Origin: Calditrichota bacterium
GTDB taxonomy: Bacteria; Calditrichota; Calditrichia; RBG-13-44-9; J075
NCBI GenBank assembly: GCA_003695285.1
Contig: RFIL01000049.1
Span: 1 to 18,804 of the forward strand
Reading direction: 5' to 3'
Length of the DNA: 18,804 nt
Shown: one piece after another, positions 1-7,220 of the stretch
How the letters are laid out: each line of letters opens with the position of its first letter
How positions within the stretch are numbered: the stretch's first letter is position 1
Position numbers and translations under genes: made by a program
Notes under the pieces: generated by a model
Seen by the model: the letters and a program-made list of their open reading frames with translations, nothing else
Databases searched by the model: none
Told to the model about the DNA's origin: nothing

Positions 1-60
1 AATAATTTGAGTACCAAAAAACTGGCTAATGCCAACACCGAAGGTTTAGTGGTTATGTAA
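1..60 (+). CDS. C-terminal end of an unidentified protein (5' truncated)
   Basis: Frame 1 is open from the first base and ends in TAA at 58-60, giving a 19-residue tail that ends EGLVVM. The other two plus-strand frames are closed at once. A strong plus-oriented terminator starts 23 bases after the stop, which supports a real gene end here. Too little remains to name a family. The gene converges on proC. Confidence 0.5.
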   Translation, partial: NNLSTKKLANANTEGLVVM

Positions 61-82
61 TCGACCCCTTTCTGGAATTGAC

Positions 83-119
83 AAACCCCCTGAGAAGAGC
101 GCCTTCCAGGGGGTTTTTT
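83..119 (+). terminator. Rho-independent terminator
   Basis: A perfect 10-bp stem (AAACCCCCTG at 83-92 with CAGGGGGTTT at 107-116) is extended inside by GAAG/CTTC, leaving a five-base loop. A run of six T follows (114-119). It ends the plus-strand gene whose stop is at 60. On the minus strand only TTTG follows the stem, so it may also stop proC transcription, but less efficiently. Confidence 0.9.
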
Positions 120-138
120 AATGGACTAAACGGGGATT

Positions 139-966
139 TTATTTATCTGAGGAATGGTTAAATAGATGCGATAGTTCCGTGGCCCGATCTCTTGCAACTT
201 CAATGGCTTTAATTAATGTAGGCTCAAAATGATTCTCTTCCAGGACTTTAAATGCTGCTTCAGTTGTACCCCCGCGAGAAGCAACCGCTTGAATCAATTC
301 CTCAATTGAATAGGGGGATTGGTTCATCAGGTGGAAAGAACCCAGCATGGTTTGTTTAACCAGCATGGAAGCAACCGACTCTTCCAGTCCCATCTTCACA
401 CCAGCTTCTATCATACATTTCACCACGTAAAAAAAGTAAGCCGGCCCGGAGCCGCTGAGGGCAGTGACGGCGTCCAATAAGTTCTCTTTCTCCAGAAAAA
501 TTGTGCGACCGGTAGTGCTTAGCAAATTTTCAATAATACTCACCTGATGAATATTCACATCCTTGCTGGCCGTAAATGCTGTTACCCCCATCCCTAACTG
601 TGCTGGAGTGTTTGGCATGGCCCGTATAACAATTTTGTGGTTGAGCGATTTTTGAATTGTCTCAATGGTGACACCGGCCATCACGGATAAAACCACATGG
701 TGAGGCGCGATAGCTTTCTTTAATGGTTCAGTTATGCTTGGGAAATCCTGTGGTTTTACTGAAAGAATAATGATGCCATATTCCCTCAATCGTTTATCAA
801 TTTTACTGACGGTTTTCCCCAGATTTAATTTTTTTAACTGCTTGCGATGGGTCTCATTTTTAGCAACCAATAAAAGATGTTCTCGACTCACCAGGTTAAA
901 TTGAAGAAAGGAACGGGCGTATGTTAATCCCATACTTCCACATCCGATGATAGCAGTTCTCATCAT
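139..966 (-). CDS. proC: Pyrroline-5-carboxylate reductase
   Basis: Cytosolic enzyme that reduces 1-pyrroline-5-carboxylate to L-proline with NAD(P)H, the last step of proline synthesis. The 275-residue length is normal for the family. The N-terminus has a Rossmann nucleotide-binding motif (GCGSMG, residues 8-13), followed by VMAGVT (95-100) and MPNTP (117-121). The C-terminal dimerisation and substrate domain carries the P5CR signature SGSGPAY (171-177) and RGGTT (231-235). The protein begins with two adjacent Met codons; GGGGG lies 8 bases before the first and 11 before the second, so either may be used. The gene stands alone: pspA upstream ends in its own terminator, and the convergent plus-strand gene ends at 60. 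The 120 bases upstream are AT-rich. A TTGACG at 1024-1029 could be a -35 box but has no convincing -10 partner. Confidence 0.97.
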   Translation of the reverse strand: MMRTAIIGCGSMGLTYARSFLQFNLVSREHLLLVAKNETHRKQLKKLNLGKTVSKIDKRLREYGIIILSVKPQDFPSITEPLKKAIAPHHVVLSVMAGVTIETIQKSLNHKIVIRAMPNTPAQLGMGVTAFTASKDVNIHQVSIIENLLSTTGRTIFLEKENLLDAVTALSGSGPAYFFYVVKCMIEAGVKMGLEESVASMLVKQTMLGSFHLMNQSPYSIEELIQAVASRGGTTEAAFKVLEENHFEPTLIKAIEVARDRATELSHLFNHSSDK

Positions 967-1087
967 AATACTAACCCCCGAAACGTTTGCAGGTTGTTTT
1001 TAAAAAAAATTGTTTCTAATGTTCGTCAAATTTAGTGTGTTTATAAGTCTGGATAAAGCAATATGAAATTTCATTAACAGCTATTCC

Positions 1088-1124
1088 AAAAAATAAGCCG
1101 ATACTGATTAACAGCACCGGCTTA
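1088..1124 (-). terminator. Rho-independent terminator closing the PspA operon
   Basis: On the minus strand TAAGCCG (1118-1124) pairs with CGGCTTA (1094-1100). The stem continues inward for about six more pairs, two of them G-T, around a TTAAT loop. It is followed directly by six T (1088-1093 as A on the plus strand). It begins 25 bases after the pspA stop codon, so it marks the 3' end of the eight-gene operon. Confidence 0.85.
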
Positions 1125-1148
1125 ATAAGATAAAATGTTTAAAGAACT

Positions 1149-1859
1149 TTATTCGGAAGCAATTCCCATCTTCTTCTTTAGCGCTGCCAGAGAATCCGCG
1201 GCGGCAGAAGGGGCCGGAGATTCCAGAGCTTTTTCGATTTCTTCATCCACAGAGGTAGAGGTATCGGCAATCTCCCCATAGGCTTCGGCAAGGGATTCTT
1301 CCTCGGTGACTTTATCTTTCATTTTTTCCAGCATGGCTAAAGTGCTGGAGGAATCAATTTGAGAAAGTTGCTTATTAATCTTTTTCATTGACTGTGCAGT
1401 ACGAGCTCTGGCTTTCAAGGTGATTAATTCATTTTCGTATTTCGTTATGGCCTGTTTCAGTTTATCCACTTTCACCTGAAGTTGATCCGCCATTTGTTGT
1501 TGCTGCTTATAATTGGCCATAAATTGTGCGGCACGTTGAGTGGCTTCTTCTTTTTTAGCCAGTGCTTCGGCCGCCAGCCGATCCGCTTCCCCGGGGTCCA
1601 GGGCGCCCTGTTGAGCTTTTTGTAACAGCATCATGGCTTTTCGCTCATAATCTGCTGCCAATTTTTTCTGATCATCAGCATCCTTCTTCATGCGGATGGC
1701 GATGGCTTTGACTTCCGCCAGGCTTTTCATTGCCTCCTGCAGATCCTTTTTCAAATCCCGAATCCCCTGTTCGGTCAGCTTTATTGGATCTTCCAGTTTA
1801 TCCACAACCGAATGGGCTTCGGATTGAGCAACTTTAAAAATTCGTTGAAAGATTCCCAT
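1149..1859 (-). CDS. pspA: PspA/IM30 family membrane-stress protein
   Basis: Member of the PspA/IM30/Vipp1 (ESCRT-III-like) superfamily, which coats the inner face of stressed cytoplasmic membranes and helps preserve the proton gradient. The 236-residue protein starts with an amphipathic segment (MGIFQRIFKV), then the conserved EDP motif (about residues 23-25), then long charged heptad-rich coiled-coil helices to about residue 195. An acidic, Ala/Pro-rich linker leads to a short tail (DSLAALKKKMG) that resembles C-terminal tails of other PspA homologues. GAGGAG sits 7 bases before the ATG. It is the last gene of the operon, 49 bp after the YbjN-like gene and just before a terminator. Bacterial PspA partners PspB, PspC and PspF are absent from the window, so regulation must differ from the enterobacterial system. 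Family assignment is secure; the precise role is inferred. Confidence 0.93.
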   Translation of the reverse strand: MGIFQRIFKVAQSEAHSVVDKLEDPIKLTEQGIRDLKKDLQEAMKSLAEVKAIAIRMKKDADDQKKLAADYERKAMMLLQKAQQGALDPGEADRLAAEALAKKEEATQRAAQFMANYKQQQQMADQLQVKVDKLKQAITKYENELITLKARARTAQSMKKINKQLSQIDSSSTLAMLEKMKDKVTEEESLAEAYGEIADTSTSVDEEIEKALESPAPSAAADSLAALKKKMGIASE

Positions 1860-1908
1860 GTTATTTCTCCTCTTTTATATTCGTTATTATCAATCAGCTC
1901 ATCTTCGC

Positions 1909-2307
1909 TTATTGTTTCCCGGCATAGCTCAGAAGTTCCCCGCTATATTCTGCCAGAGCCAGGGATAATGCATGAATGCTTCCTTCCATCTCATTCAAGT
2001 CCAGATTCTCTAACTGCAGAGTATCGCGGAAGAGTACTAATTTTCCATCCTCGTCCAGGCAAAAGGCCCCGTGAACCAGTGTTCGATTCATCTGAAGAAG
2101 TCTTTTGAAAAAATCTCCGGGATTCTGAGGTACCTCCATAATGACCTGTTCCAGGATGACAATGGGTTCTTCACAATCTACAATTAAATTTTGAATTCCG
2201 TTTTCCGGATCTTCCACAATAACCAGTTCTTCCTCCGGATCTTCGTGAACAATTTTTAAATCCAGATCCAGAAGATAATTTTTCACAAGCTCAAATTTAT
2301 CACTCAT
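1909..2307 (-). CDS. YbjN / CesT-like small acidic protein
   Basis: Small acidic protein (132 residues) with the alternating strand/helix pattern of the YbjN / type III secretion chaperone-like fold: an N-terminal helix (FELVKNYLLDLDL), strands in ELVIVEDP and NLIVDCEEPIVILEQVI, a helix in DFFKRLLQMNRTLVHGAF, then DGKLVLFRDTLQLENLDLNEME and a C-terminal helix. Proteins of this fold usually bind partner proteins rather than catalyse reactions, and similar genes occur next to pspA in other genomes. The start is supported by AAGGAGG 8 bases upstream of the ATG. It lies 16 bp after the J-protein gene and 49 bp before pspA, so the three are very likely co-transcribed. A role as an adaptor or chaperone for PspA is inference. 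The family call rests on pattern recognition only. Confidence 0.7.
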   Translation of the reverse strand: MSDKFELVKNYLLDLDLKIVHEDPEEELVIVEDPENGIQNLIVDCEEPIVILEQVIMEVPQNPGDFFKRLLQMNRTLVHGAFCLDEDGKLVLFRDTLQLENLDLNEMEGSIHALSLALAEYSGELLSYAGKQ

Positions 2308-2323
2308 CTAAAAACCCTCCTTT

Positions 2324-2710
2324 TTAGGTTTGATGTTCATCGGATAATCTTTTTTCCAATTCCCGATAGGCATGGTTCAGGCGTTTTACGATTTCAGTAG
2401 CCATTTGCTCTTTTTCCGGGATACCGGAATAAACATCCGGGTGGTATTTTTTCAACAATTTTTTCCAAGCAGCCCTGACCGTTTGTAAATCAGAACCATA
2501 GGGTATTTCCAGGTTGGCATAATACTCTGCCAAAACCGGATCAATGGAGGAAGGAGTGGTCTCTTCACTCCGAACTTTCTCTCTGGTGTTTTCGAAGAGC
2601 GGGTCCTCAATCTTGGGTTCATCAGAGGCCTGTTCCTTTGGATTCCAATTTTCAAATTGAGTCGCTATACTGGTTTTCACAATTCGATAAATTCGATTTA
2701 AGATATTCAT
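2324..2710 (-). CDS. J-domain (DnaJ-like) protein with PspA-like N-terminal helix
   Basis: A 128-residue protein with its J domain at the C-terminus (about 60-125): YYANLEIP, a helix WKKLLKKYHPD with the invariant HPD motif at residues 90-92, and a final helix ending NHAYRELEKRL. The HPD motif stimulates ATP hydrolysis by an Hsp70 partner, so this should recruit DnaK. No Gly/Phe region, zinc fingers or C-terminal substrate domain is present, so targeting must come from elsewhere. The first 17 residues (MNILNRIYRIVKTSIAT) form a basic amphipathic helix very like the start of PspA from the same operon. A low-complexity linker (20-58) joins the two. No Shine-Dalgarno sequence precedes the ATG; the leader is AT-rich, and 66 bp separates it from the channel gene. 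Probably brings Hsp70 to the membrane or to PspA assemblies (inference). Confidence 0.85.
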   Translation of the reverse strand: MNILNRIYRIVKTSIATQFENWNPKEQASDEPKIEDPLFENTREKVRSEETTPSSIDPVLAEYYANLEIPYGSDLQTVRAAWKKLLKKYHPDVYSGIPEKEQMATEIVKRLNHAYRELEKRLSDEHQT

Positions 2711-2776
2711 TGTAATTTTTTAAATAGTTTTACGATTCAAGCGGGAGTGAGTTGCCATGAATTATTTTTTGTCATT

Positions 2777-3904
2777 CTAACCGTGAAGGGGCTTGGTTGC
2801 ATCCGGTTTCTTTTCAGATATGACAATCAGAAAATCCCCTTTCTCTACTCGAAAATCAATACCGGGATTAGAAATAACCGCACCGTAATTCCCTCTTTGA
2901 ACCGACAGTGCGATGCTATTGTACTGTTCCTTTAATGAGGAAAAAACTTCAATAAAACGTTTTCCAGTCAGATGAATGGGGACCGGTATTTTATAGATGT
3001 CATTCCCCACCCTGGAACTCAACAGTTCTGAAATAACAATTGAAATGCCGTGATCCAGAGCTGCGCGAGAAATTAAATGAGTGCTGAATTCACTACCCAC
3101 GATAATTTCATCGGCATGGGCTCGTTTACAATGCTGAACATTGGCTTCATCTACGAGTTCCACGATCGTATAAACTTCAGGATTGATACTCTCTACGGTC
3201 AGGGTCGCCAGTACGACCTGAGCATCTCGGGCATTGGCTTCCAGTCGATCATTGCCCAGAATGACCACCGTCTTTGCTTGTTTCAAATTCGCCCGCGTTA
3301 ACGTTTCTTCTGTCACCTCTCCCTGGATAAAATAGAGATTGTCATCATCTACTGGTTTTTCGGGTATATTGGCAATTAAAACGATGGGAGCTGTCGCAGT
3401 GCGTTCATCCATTCTTAATTGTGCCAGGATTTCTCGGGTTCGATGATTCCACTCGCAAAGGATAATATGATTCTCAAAATGAAACGATTTCATACCCTTA
3501 TTTTCCTTTAATTTTTTTTCTACAAAAATACTGGCGATCGTTGCGGTAAACATTCCCAGCAGTCCAATACCAAAAAACATGATGATTATGCCCACGACTC
3601 TGCCCTCCAGCGTCGTGGGAGTGATGTCACCATAACCAACTGTGGTGAGTGTGACGATGCTCCACCAGAGGGCATTGAGTAAACTGAGATTGGGTTCAAA
3701 ATATGCCAGAAGGAGGCTACTGGTAATTATCAGGAGCACAATAATGAAAAACAACTGGAGCAAATTTTCCTTTTGAAAAAACTTAATGATGCGAATGATG
3801 GTGGAATAAATTGGCAACCTTCGGGCTTTCTTCATATTATTTAAACTGCTTTGTTGTTCGATAAGCAAAAGATGGTTAAATATAGCGATACTTCCCTTCA
3901 GCAT
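2777..3904 (-). CDS. Two-TM potassium channel with cytosolic RCK (TrkA-N/TrkA-C) domains
   Basis: Predicted inner-membrane K+ channel of the MthK-like class (375 residues). A TM helix (about 49-68) is followed by a pore helix and the selectivity filter TVGYGD (88-93), then a second TM helix (about 103-127). The cytosolic part starts with a Rossmann-like RCK domain (NHIILCEWNHRTREIL, about 145-160, through VVILGNDRLEANARDAQVV) and ends with a TrkA-C-like domain (about 290-365). RCK domains gate such channels in response to ions or nucleotides. The start is uncertain: the ATG at 3904 lies 7 bp after the upstream stop with no clear ribosome binding site, and Met24 (codon at 3833-3835) just before KKARRLP is an alternative. 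The tight junction with the spermidine synthase-like gene implies translational coupling. Confidence 0.93.
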   Translation of the reverse strand: MLKGSIAIFNHLLLIEQQSSLNNMKKARRLPIYSTIIRIIKFFQKENLLQLFFIIVLLIITSSLLLAYFEPNLSLLNALWWSIVTLTTVGYGDITPTTLEGRVVGIIIMFFGIGLLGMFTATIASIFVEKKLKENKGMKSFHFENHIILCEWNHRTREILAQLRMDERTATAPIVLIANIPEKPVDDDNLYFIQGEVTEETLTRANLKQAKTVVILGNDRLEANARDAQVVLATLTVESINPEVYTIVELVDEANVQHCKRAHADEIIVGSEFSTHLISRAALDHGISIVISELLSSRVGNDIYKIPVPIHLTGKRFIEVFSSLKEQYNSIALSVQRGNYGAVISNPGIDFRVEKGDFLIVISEKKPDATKPLHG

Positions 3905-3911
3905 CCATCAT

Positions 3912-5504
3912 TTAATATAATTCCCAATCATTGCTTTTGTAATAATGATACACAGCTAAATTCAGTTCATGATTTACTTCAATTTCGTCATAGTCGTCCA
4001 GTTCCCCTTTACCAAAATGAATCATGCTTATCATAGCATCATTGTTCAGGAACCGGGTGGGAATATTTTCAAAGGTGAGTTGTGCCAGTTTCTCCCGCAT
4101 TGCTTCCGGGGATATTTTTACTCCTTTAATTCCCACTACCCAACCCCATTCACCGAGGGTAGGAATATTATTATGATAGGGAATTGCTGAAAGATTAGCG
4201 GCTCGAAAGCTTTTCAAAATGGAAAGAAATGCTTTTCGCGAGAAGAATGGGCTGGTTGCCTGGGTAACGATGGTGCCTCCTTTGCTTAAATGGCGGGAAC
4301 AAAGCTGATAAAATTCCCGAGTATACAATCGGGCGAGATCGACCGTTTTGGGATCCGGAAGATCGATAATGATGACATCATAAATGTTCCCCGTTTCTTT
4401 CAGATATGCATAGGCATCGGTGTTTATAATGGTTACCGCTGGATGATTCAAGGCATTTTCATTCAGCTTTACAAATAGCGGATGGGTTTGGCCAAGGCGG
4501 GTTACCGCCGGATCCAAATCTACCAGGGTAACTCGCTTGACATCAGGATACTTTAAAATTTCCCGAACCGCCAATCCATCTCCACCTCCCAGAACCAAAA
4601 CATGATCACGAGAAACGCTTAGTTGCATGGCTGGATGTACCAGAGGTTCATGGTAACGTTCTTCATCATAGCTGCTAAATTGTTCATTTCCATTCAGGAA
4701 TAACCAGAAATGTTCCTTCCATTGGGTGACAACAATTCGCTGATAAGGGCTTTGCTCCTGATAGATGATTCTATCCACATATTTTTGTTGCTCCCCATAT
4801 AAGATAATGGGCTCCACATTCCAGGCAATTAAGATTAAGAAGATTGGTACCACCAAAAATCCCATAGAGACTTTCCGGGGTGAGTCCAGTACCTTACGAT
4901 GGCGAAGAAAGAGGGCAAAGGCTACTAAGAAATTGATGCTTCCCAGTATGATTGGGGTGTAGGTCAATCCCAGATAGGGTAAAGCCACAAAGGCGAAGAG
5001 CAATCCGCCCAGGAGTGCCCCGTAGTAGTCCTTTTCCATAACCGAACTTATGTTGATTCGGAGTTCTTCAAAAAAATCATTCAAGCGAGTAGCGAGAGGA
5101 ATTTCCAATCCGATTAACAGACCGATACAAAATGAAAGGAAATACAATAACGGTGCAATCCATTGGATATAGATGGATAGAAAATAAATGAGTGCCGCAC
5201 TGCTGGCACAGAGTAATGAGAGCAGGAGCTCCACCCAGACAAAGGCGTCTAACAGTGAATTACGGATATACTTGCTGATTCGACTCCCTACTCCCATGGC
5301 AAACAACATCACCGAGACGGTTAATGTCCATTGTAAAACGGCATTTCCCAGGAGGTAACTTGCCAGCGTCGCCATCACATATTCAGCAACAATACCGGCC
5401 AGACCGGTTGCAAAGATGCATGCTTTCAGTAGAAAGTTACCCGAAGGAGTTTTACTCCGTTGGGTGGTATCGGCAGCTGGAGTCGAGAGGGCTTGCTCTT
5501 TCAT
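3912..5504 (-). CDS. Membrane-fused spermidine synthase-like aminopropyltransferase
   Basis: A 530-residue fusion. Residues about 25-230 hold roughly seven hydrophobic segments, including FCIGLLIGLEIPLATRL and a loop EKDYYGALLGG that is typical of membrane-anchored SpeE relatives. Residues about 240-500 are an aminopropyltransferase domain. Conserved elements are YHE (284-286, matching the YHE of SpeE), the AdoMet-type binding loop GGGDG (306-310), the acidic strand end VDLDP (328-332) and DLPDP (381-385), whose two Asp match the catalytic DxxDP of spermidine synthases. Soluble SpeE is about 290 residues, so the membrane half is an addition. The expected reaction is transfer of aminopropyl from decarboxylated AdoMet to a polyamine, but the true acceptor is unknown in this subfamily. 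AAGGAG precedes the ATG closely; it begins 17 bp after the DUF350 gene and ends 7 bp before the channel gene. Confidence 0.9.
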   Translation of the reverse strand: MKEQALSTPAADTTQRSKTPSGNFLLKACIFATGLAGIVAEYVMATLASYLLGNAVLQWTLTVSVMLFAMGVGSRISKYIRNSLLDAFVWVELLLSLLCASSAALIYFLSIYIQWIAPLLYFLSFCIGLLIGLEIPLATRLNDFFEELRINISSVMEKDYYGALLGGLLFAFVALPYLGLTYTPIILGSINFLVAFALFLRHRKVLDSPRKVSMGFLVVPIFLILIAWNVEPIILYGEQQKYVDRIIYQEQSPYQRIVVTQWKEHFWLFLNGNEQFSSYDEERYHEPLVHPAMQLSVSRDHVLVLGGGDGLAVREILKYPDVKRVTLVDLDPAVTRLGQTHPLFVKLNENALNHPAVTIINTDAYAYLKETGNIYDVIIIDLPDPKTVDLARLYTREFYQLCSRHLSKGGTIVTQATSPFFSRKAFLSILKSFRAANLSAIPYHNNIPTLGEWGWVVGIKGVKISPEAMREKLAQLTFENIPTRFLNNDAMISMIHFGKGELDDYDEIEVNHELNLAVYHYYKSNDWELY

Positions 5505-5521
5505 GATCTCCTTGATTTAAA

Positions 5522-6367
5522 TTAGACAACCCAACCCAATAAAAACGAAGCGGCAATATAGGACATGGCTTCGATAACTCCTGCCCCGATATTGGGGTTC
5601 TGTTGATGAACCAGTTCATCCGTCAGTTTTTCACCGGGTAGCAATATTTTATCAGTTGCCAGACGAACAAACGGCAACATAATTAATCCAAAGACCACAA
5701 AGCCAAAAAAAGTACTGAGGTTGTACTGCCAGGAGATGAAGTCCCCTTCCGCTCCGATTCGAATAACATTTCCGATAGCAATTAAAGCACCAGCAAAGGC
5801 AACTCCCACTGCGACGTTATCTTTCTCAATTTGCTCATGAATGTCGTATGGGGTGATCCAGTTGTAGAACAGTCCGGCGAGGATGAGTACCAACTGTCCT
5901 AATATCCAGAAGACAGCGGCGGTTATTAAATCTCCGGTATCCCCGCTCATGGCGCCATAGATAATTAAACCAACGGCGATGTGGTTGGCTGCTTCTACAA
6001 TTCCGGTTCCGGCGTTTCGATCCTCGATGATTTCTTTGACATTGTCAAACTTTCTTAATATTACTTTGTCATTAATAAAAATAGAAATGTTTAATAGAAT
6101 GATGGAAATAATCCCGTAAAAGAAGATGTCAAACAAATCCTCGACAAAACCGGCAGATTCACCCGACAGTACTCCCCCCAATGCTATGACCAGACCGAGA
6201 TAATAACCGAACACCGCCAGAGATAACGCCAGATTGTCCTTTTTTACCAACTCCTCTTTCAATACAAAGCGACGGTTGAGCTTGTCATATACCAGCTTAC
6301 CAAGAAAAAAGAGAATAAAAACGGAAAGTAAATAAATGATTCCGGTGATAACATTATCAAGCGTCAT
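5522..6367 (-). CDS. DUF350 family integral membrane protein, tandem duplicated
   Basis: A 281-residue inner-membrane protein with about eight hydrophobic segments, composed of two DUF350-type units. In unit one KKDNLALSLAVFGYYLGL (about 42-59) precedes NAGTGIVEAANHIAVGLIIYG; in unit two EKDNVAVGVAFAGALIAIG precedes NIGAGVIEAMSYIAASFLLG. The two matching pairs show an internal repeat. E. coli YjfL (also DUF350, encoded beside the PspA paralogue YjfJ) is only about half this length, so this is a fused dimer. Function of the family is unknown; association with PspA and polyamine-type enzymes is recurrent. GGAGG lies 4 bases before the ATG. A small inverted repeat (AATAC at 6377-6381, GTATT at 6388-6392) sits just upstream of that ribosome binding site. 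Confidence 0.88.
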   Translation of the reverse strand: MTLDNVITGIIYLLSVFILFFLGKLVYDKLNRRFVLKEELVKKDNLALSLAVFGYYLGLVIALGGVLSGESAGFVEDLFDIFFYGIISIILLNISIFINDKVILRKFDNVKEIIEDRNAGTGIVEAANHIAVGLIIYGAMSGDTGDLITAAVFWILGQLVLILAGLFYNWITPYDIHEQIEKDNVAVGVAFAGALIAIGNVIRIGAEGDFISWQYNLSTFFGFVVFGLIMLPFVRLATDKILLPGEKLTDELVHQQNPNIGAGVIEAMSYIAASFLLGWVV

Positions 6368-6444
6368 ATGCCCTCCAATACTTGTAGGTATTAAGCTTCA
6401 GGAAATTTTTGGATCAAAATAAAGAATATATTGGGCAAAAATGC

Positions 6445-7170
6445 TCATTTTCCAAAGCCCCCGCTTCGACTTCGGAATCCACTCATCTTGCTTCGTCGGA
6501 CCCGTTTCTTTACCCGCTGAGAGAAAGATTGCTTCCGGAGACGCTCCTTGGCCATTCGCCTTTCGAAAAAAGAGCGATGCGTCTTTTTGGTTGTCTCCCC
6601 AAAGGTACCATACTGGCGATTTTTCCCAAACCAGGGTTGGCCCTGGCGATAGGTGCGTCGATAATCGTCGTAATCATTGCGGTATATGGGCCTACCAAAC
6701 ATGTTAAACATACTGGAAAGAAACATCCATTTGCCATAAAATTCCCAGAAGGAATTCCCCTGCGAATCGGTTCGCCAATGTCCATAACGAGGATTCCCGA
6801 CATATTGATAGCCTGGAGGATAGGGGGTATCGGTAATCTTTCCCTCAGGAGTTTTAGCTGCAATTACCATCCCCAGATAATTGAAATATTTCTGAAATTC
6901 TTTTTTGCTAACTTTCTGCCAATCTAAAATTTCACTGGTAAATACCAGACTATCGGGATTCTCGGGTAAGGCTTCGGCATAAACAATTTTGTACTTATGA
7001 TAATAATCTTTAAAAAAGGTTCCCTCTTCCTTCATATCCTCCAGGATAATGCTGAATTGGGGAAATTGTGCTAATTCTTTTTTTAATTTTTCCACCGGAG
7101 ATGAAGCACTGCATGAAAAAAGAAGCAGTGAAATCAATATCATTCCAAAGACACTAATCACTTTTCTCAT
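6445..7170 (-). CDS. Envelope lipoprotein with strongly basic C-terminal tail
   Basis: The N-terminus is a lipoprotein signal: MRK, a hydrophobic core, and lipobox LFSC with the acylated Cys at residue 20. The following residues are Ser-Ala-Ser, so there is no Asp retention signal and outer-membrane sorting is plausible. Residues 25-115 look globular. A Tyr/Pro/Arg-rich stretch follows (about 118-185) with SFWEFYGKWM and GRPIYRNDYDDY. The last 50 residues contain about 19 Lys/Arg and end RSGGFGK. No enzymatic motif is seen. It resembles E. coli YjfM (DUF1190) in genomic setting, in being a lipoprotein and in an aromatic-to-GFG tail, but sequence identity is not evident. GGTGG lies 7 bases before the ATG. 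It sits 50 bp after the DUF4178 gene and 77 bp before DUF350. It may be the envelope-side component or a substrate of the locus (inference). Confidence 0.75.
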   Translation of the reverse strand: MRKVISVFGMILISLLLFSCSASSPVEKLKKELAQFPQFSIILEDMKEEGTFFKDYYHKYKIVYAEALPENPDSLVFTSEILDWQKVSKKEFQKYFNYLGMVIAAKTPEGKITDTPYPPGYQYVGNPRYGHWRTDSQGNSFWEFYGKWMFLSSMFNMFGRPIYRNDYDDYRRTYRQGQPWFGKNRQYGTFGETTKKTHRSFFERRMAKERLRKQSFSQRVKKRVRRSKMSGFRSRSGGFGK

Positions 7171-7220
7171 GGTATATCCACCCTTTTTCGATTTTTACCC
7201 ATTATTATTACTCTATTTTT

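Noticed and set aside
1812..2108. Plus-strand frame across the pspA start and YbjN-like gene
   Set aside because: It overlaps two well-supported genes, and its Ser/Pro-rich product has no family resemblance.
6409..6927. Open plus-strand frame of 172 codons opposite the lipoprotein gene
   Set aside because: It is antisense to a gene with a clear lipoprotein signal and ribosome binding site, has no recognisable domain, and lacks a ribosome binding site of its own.
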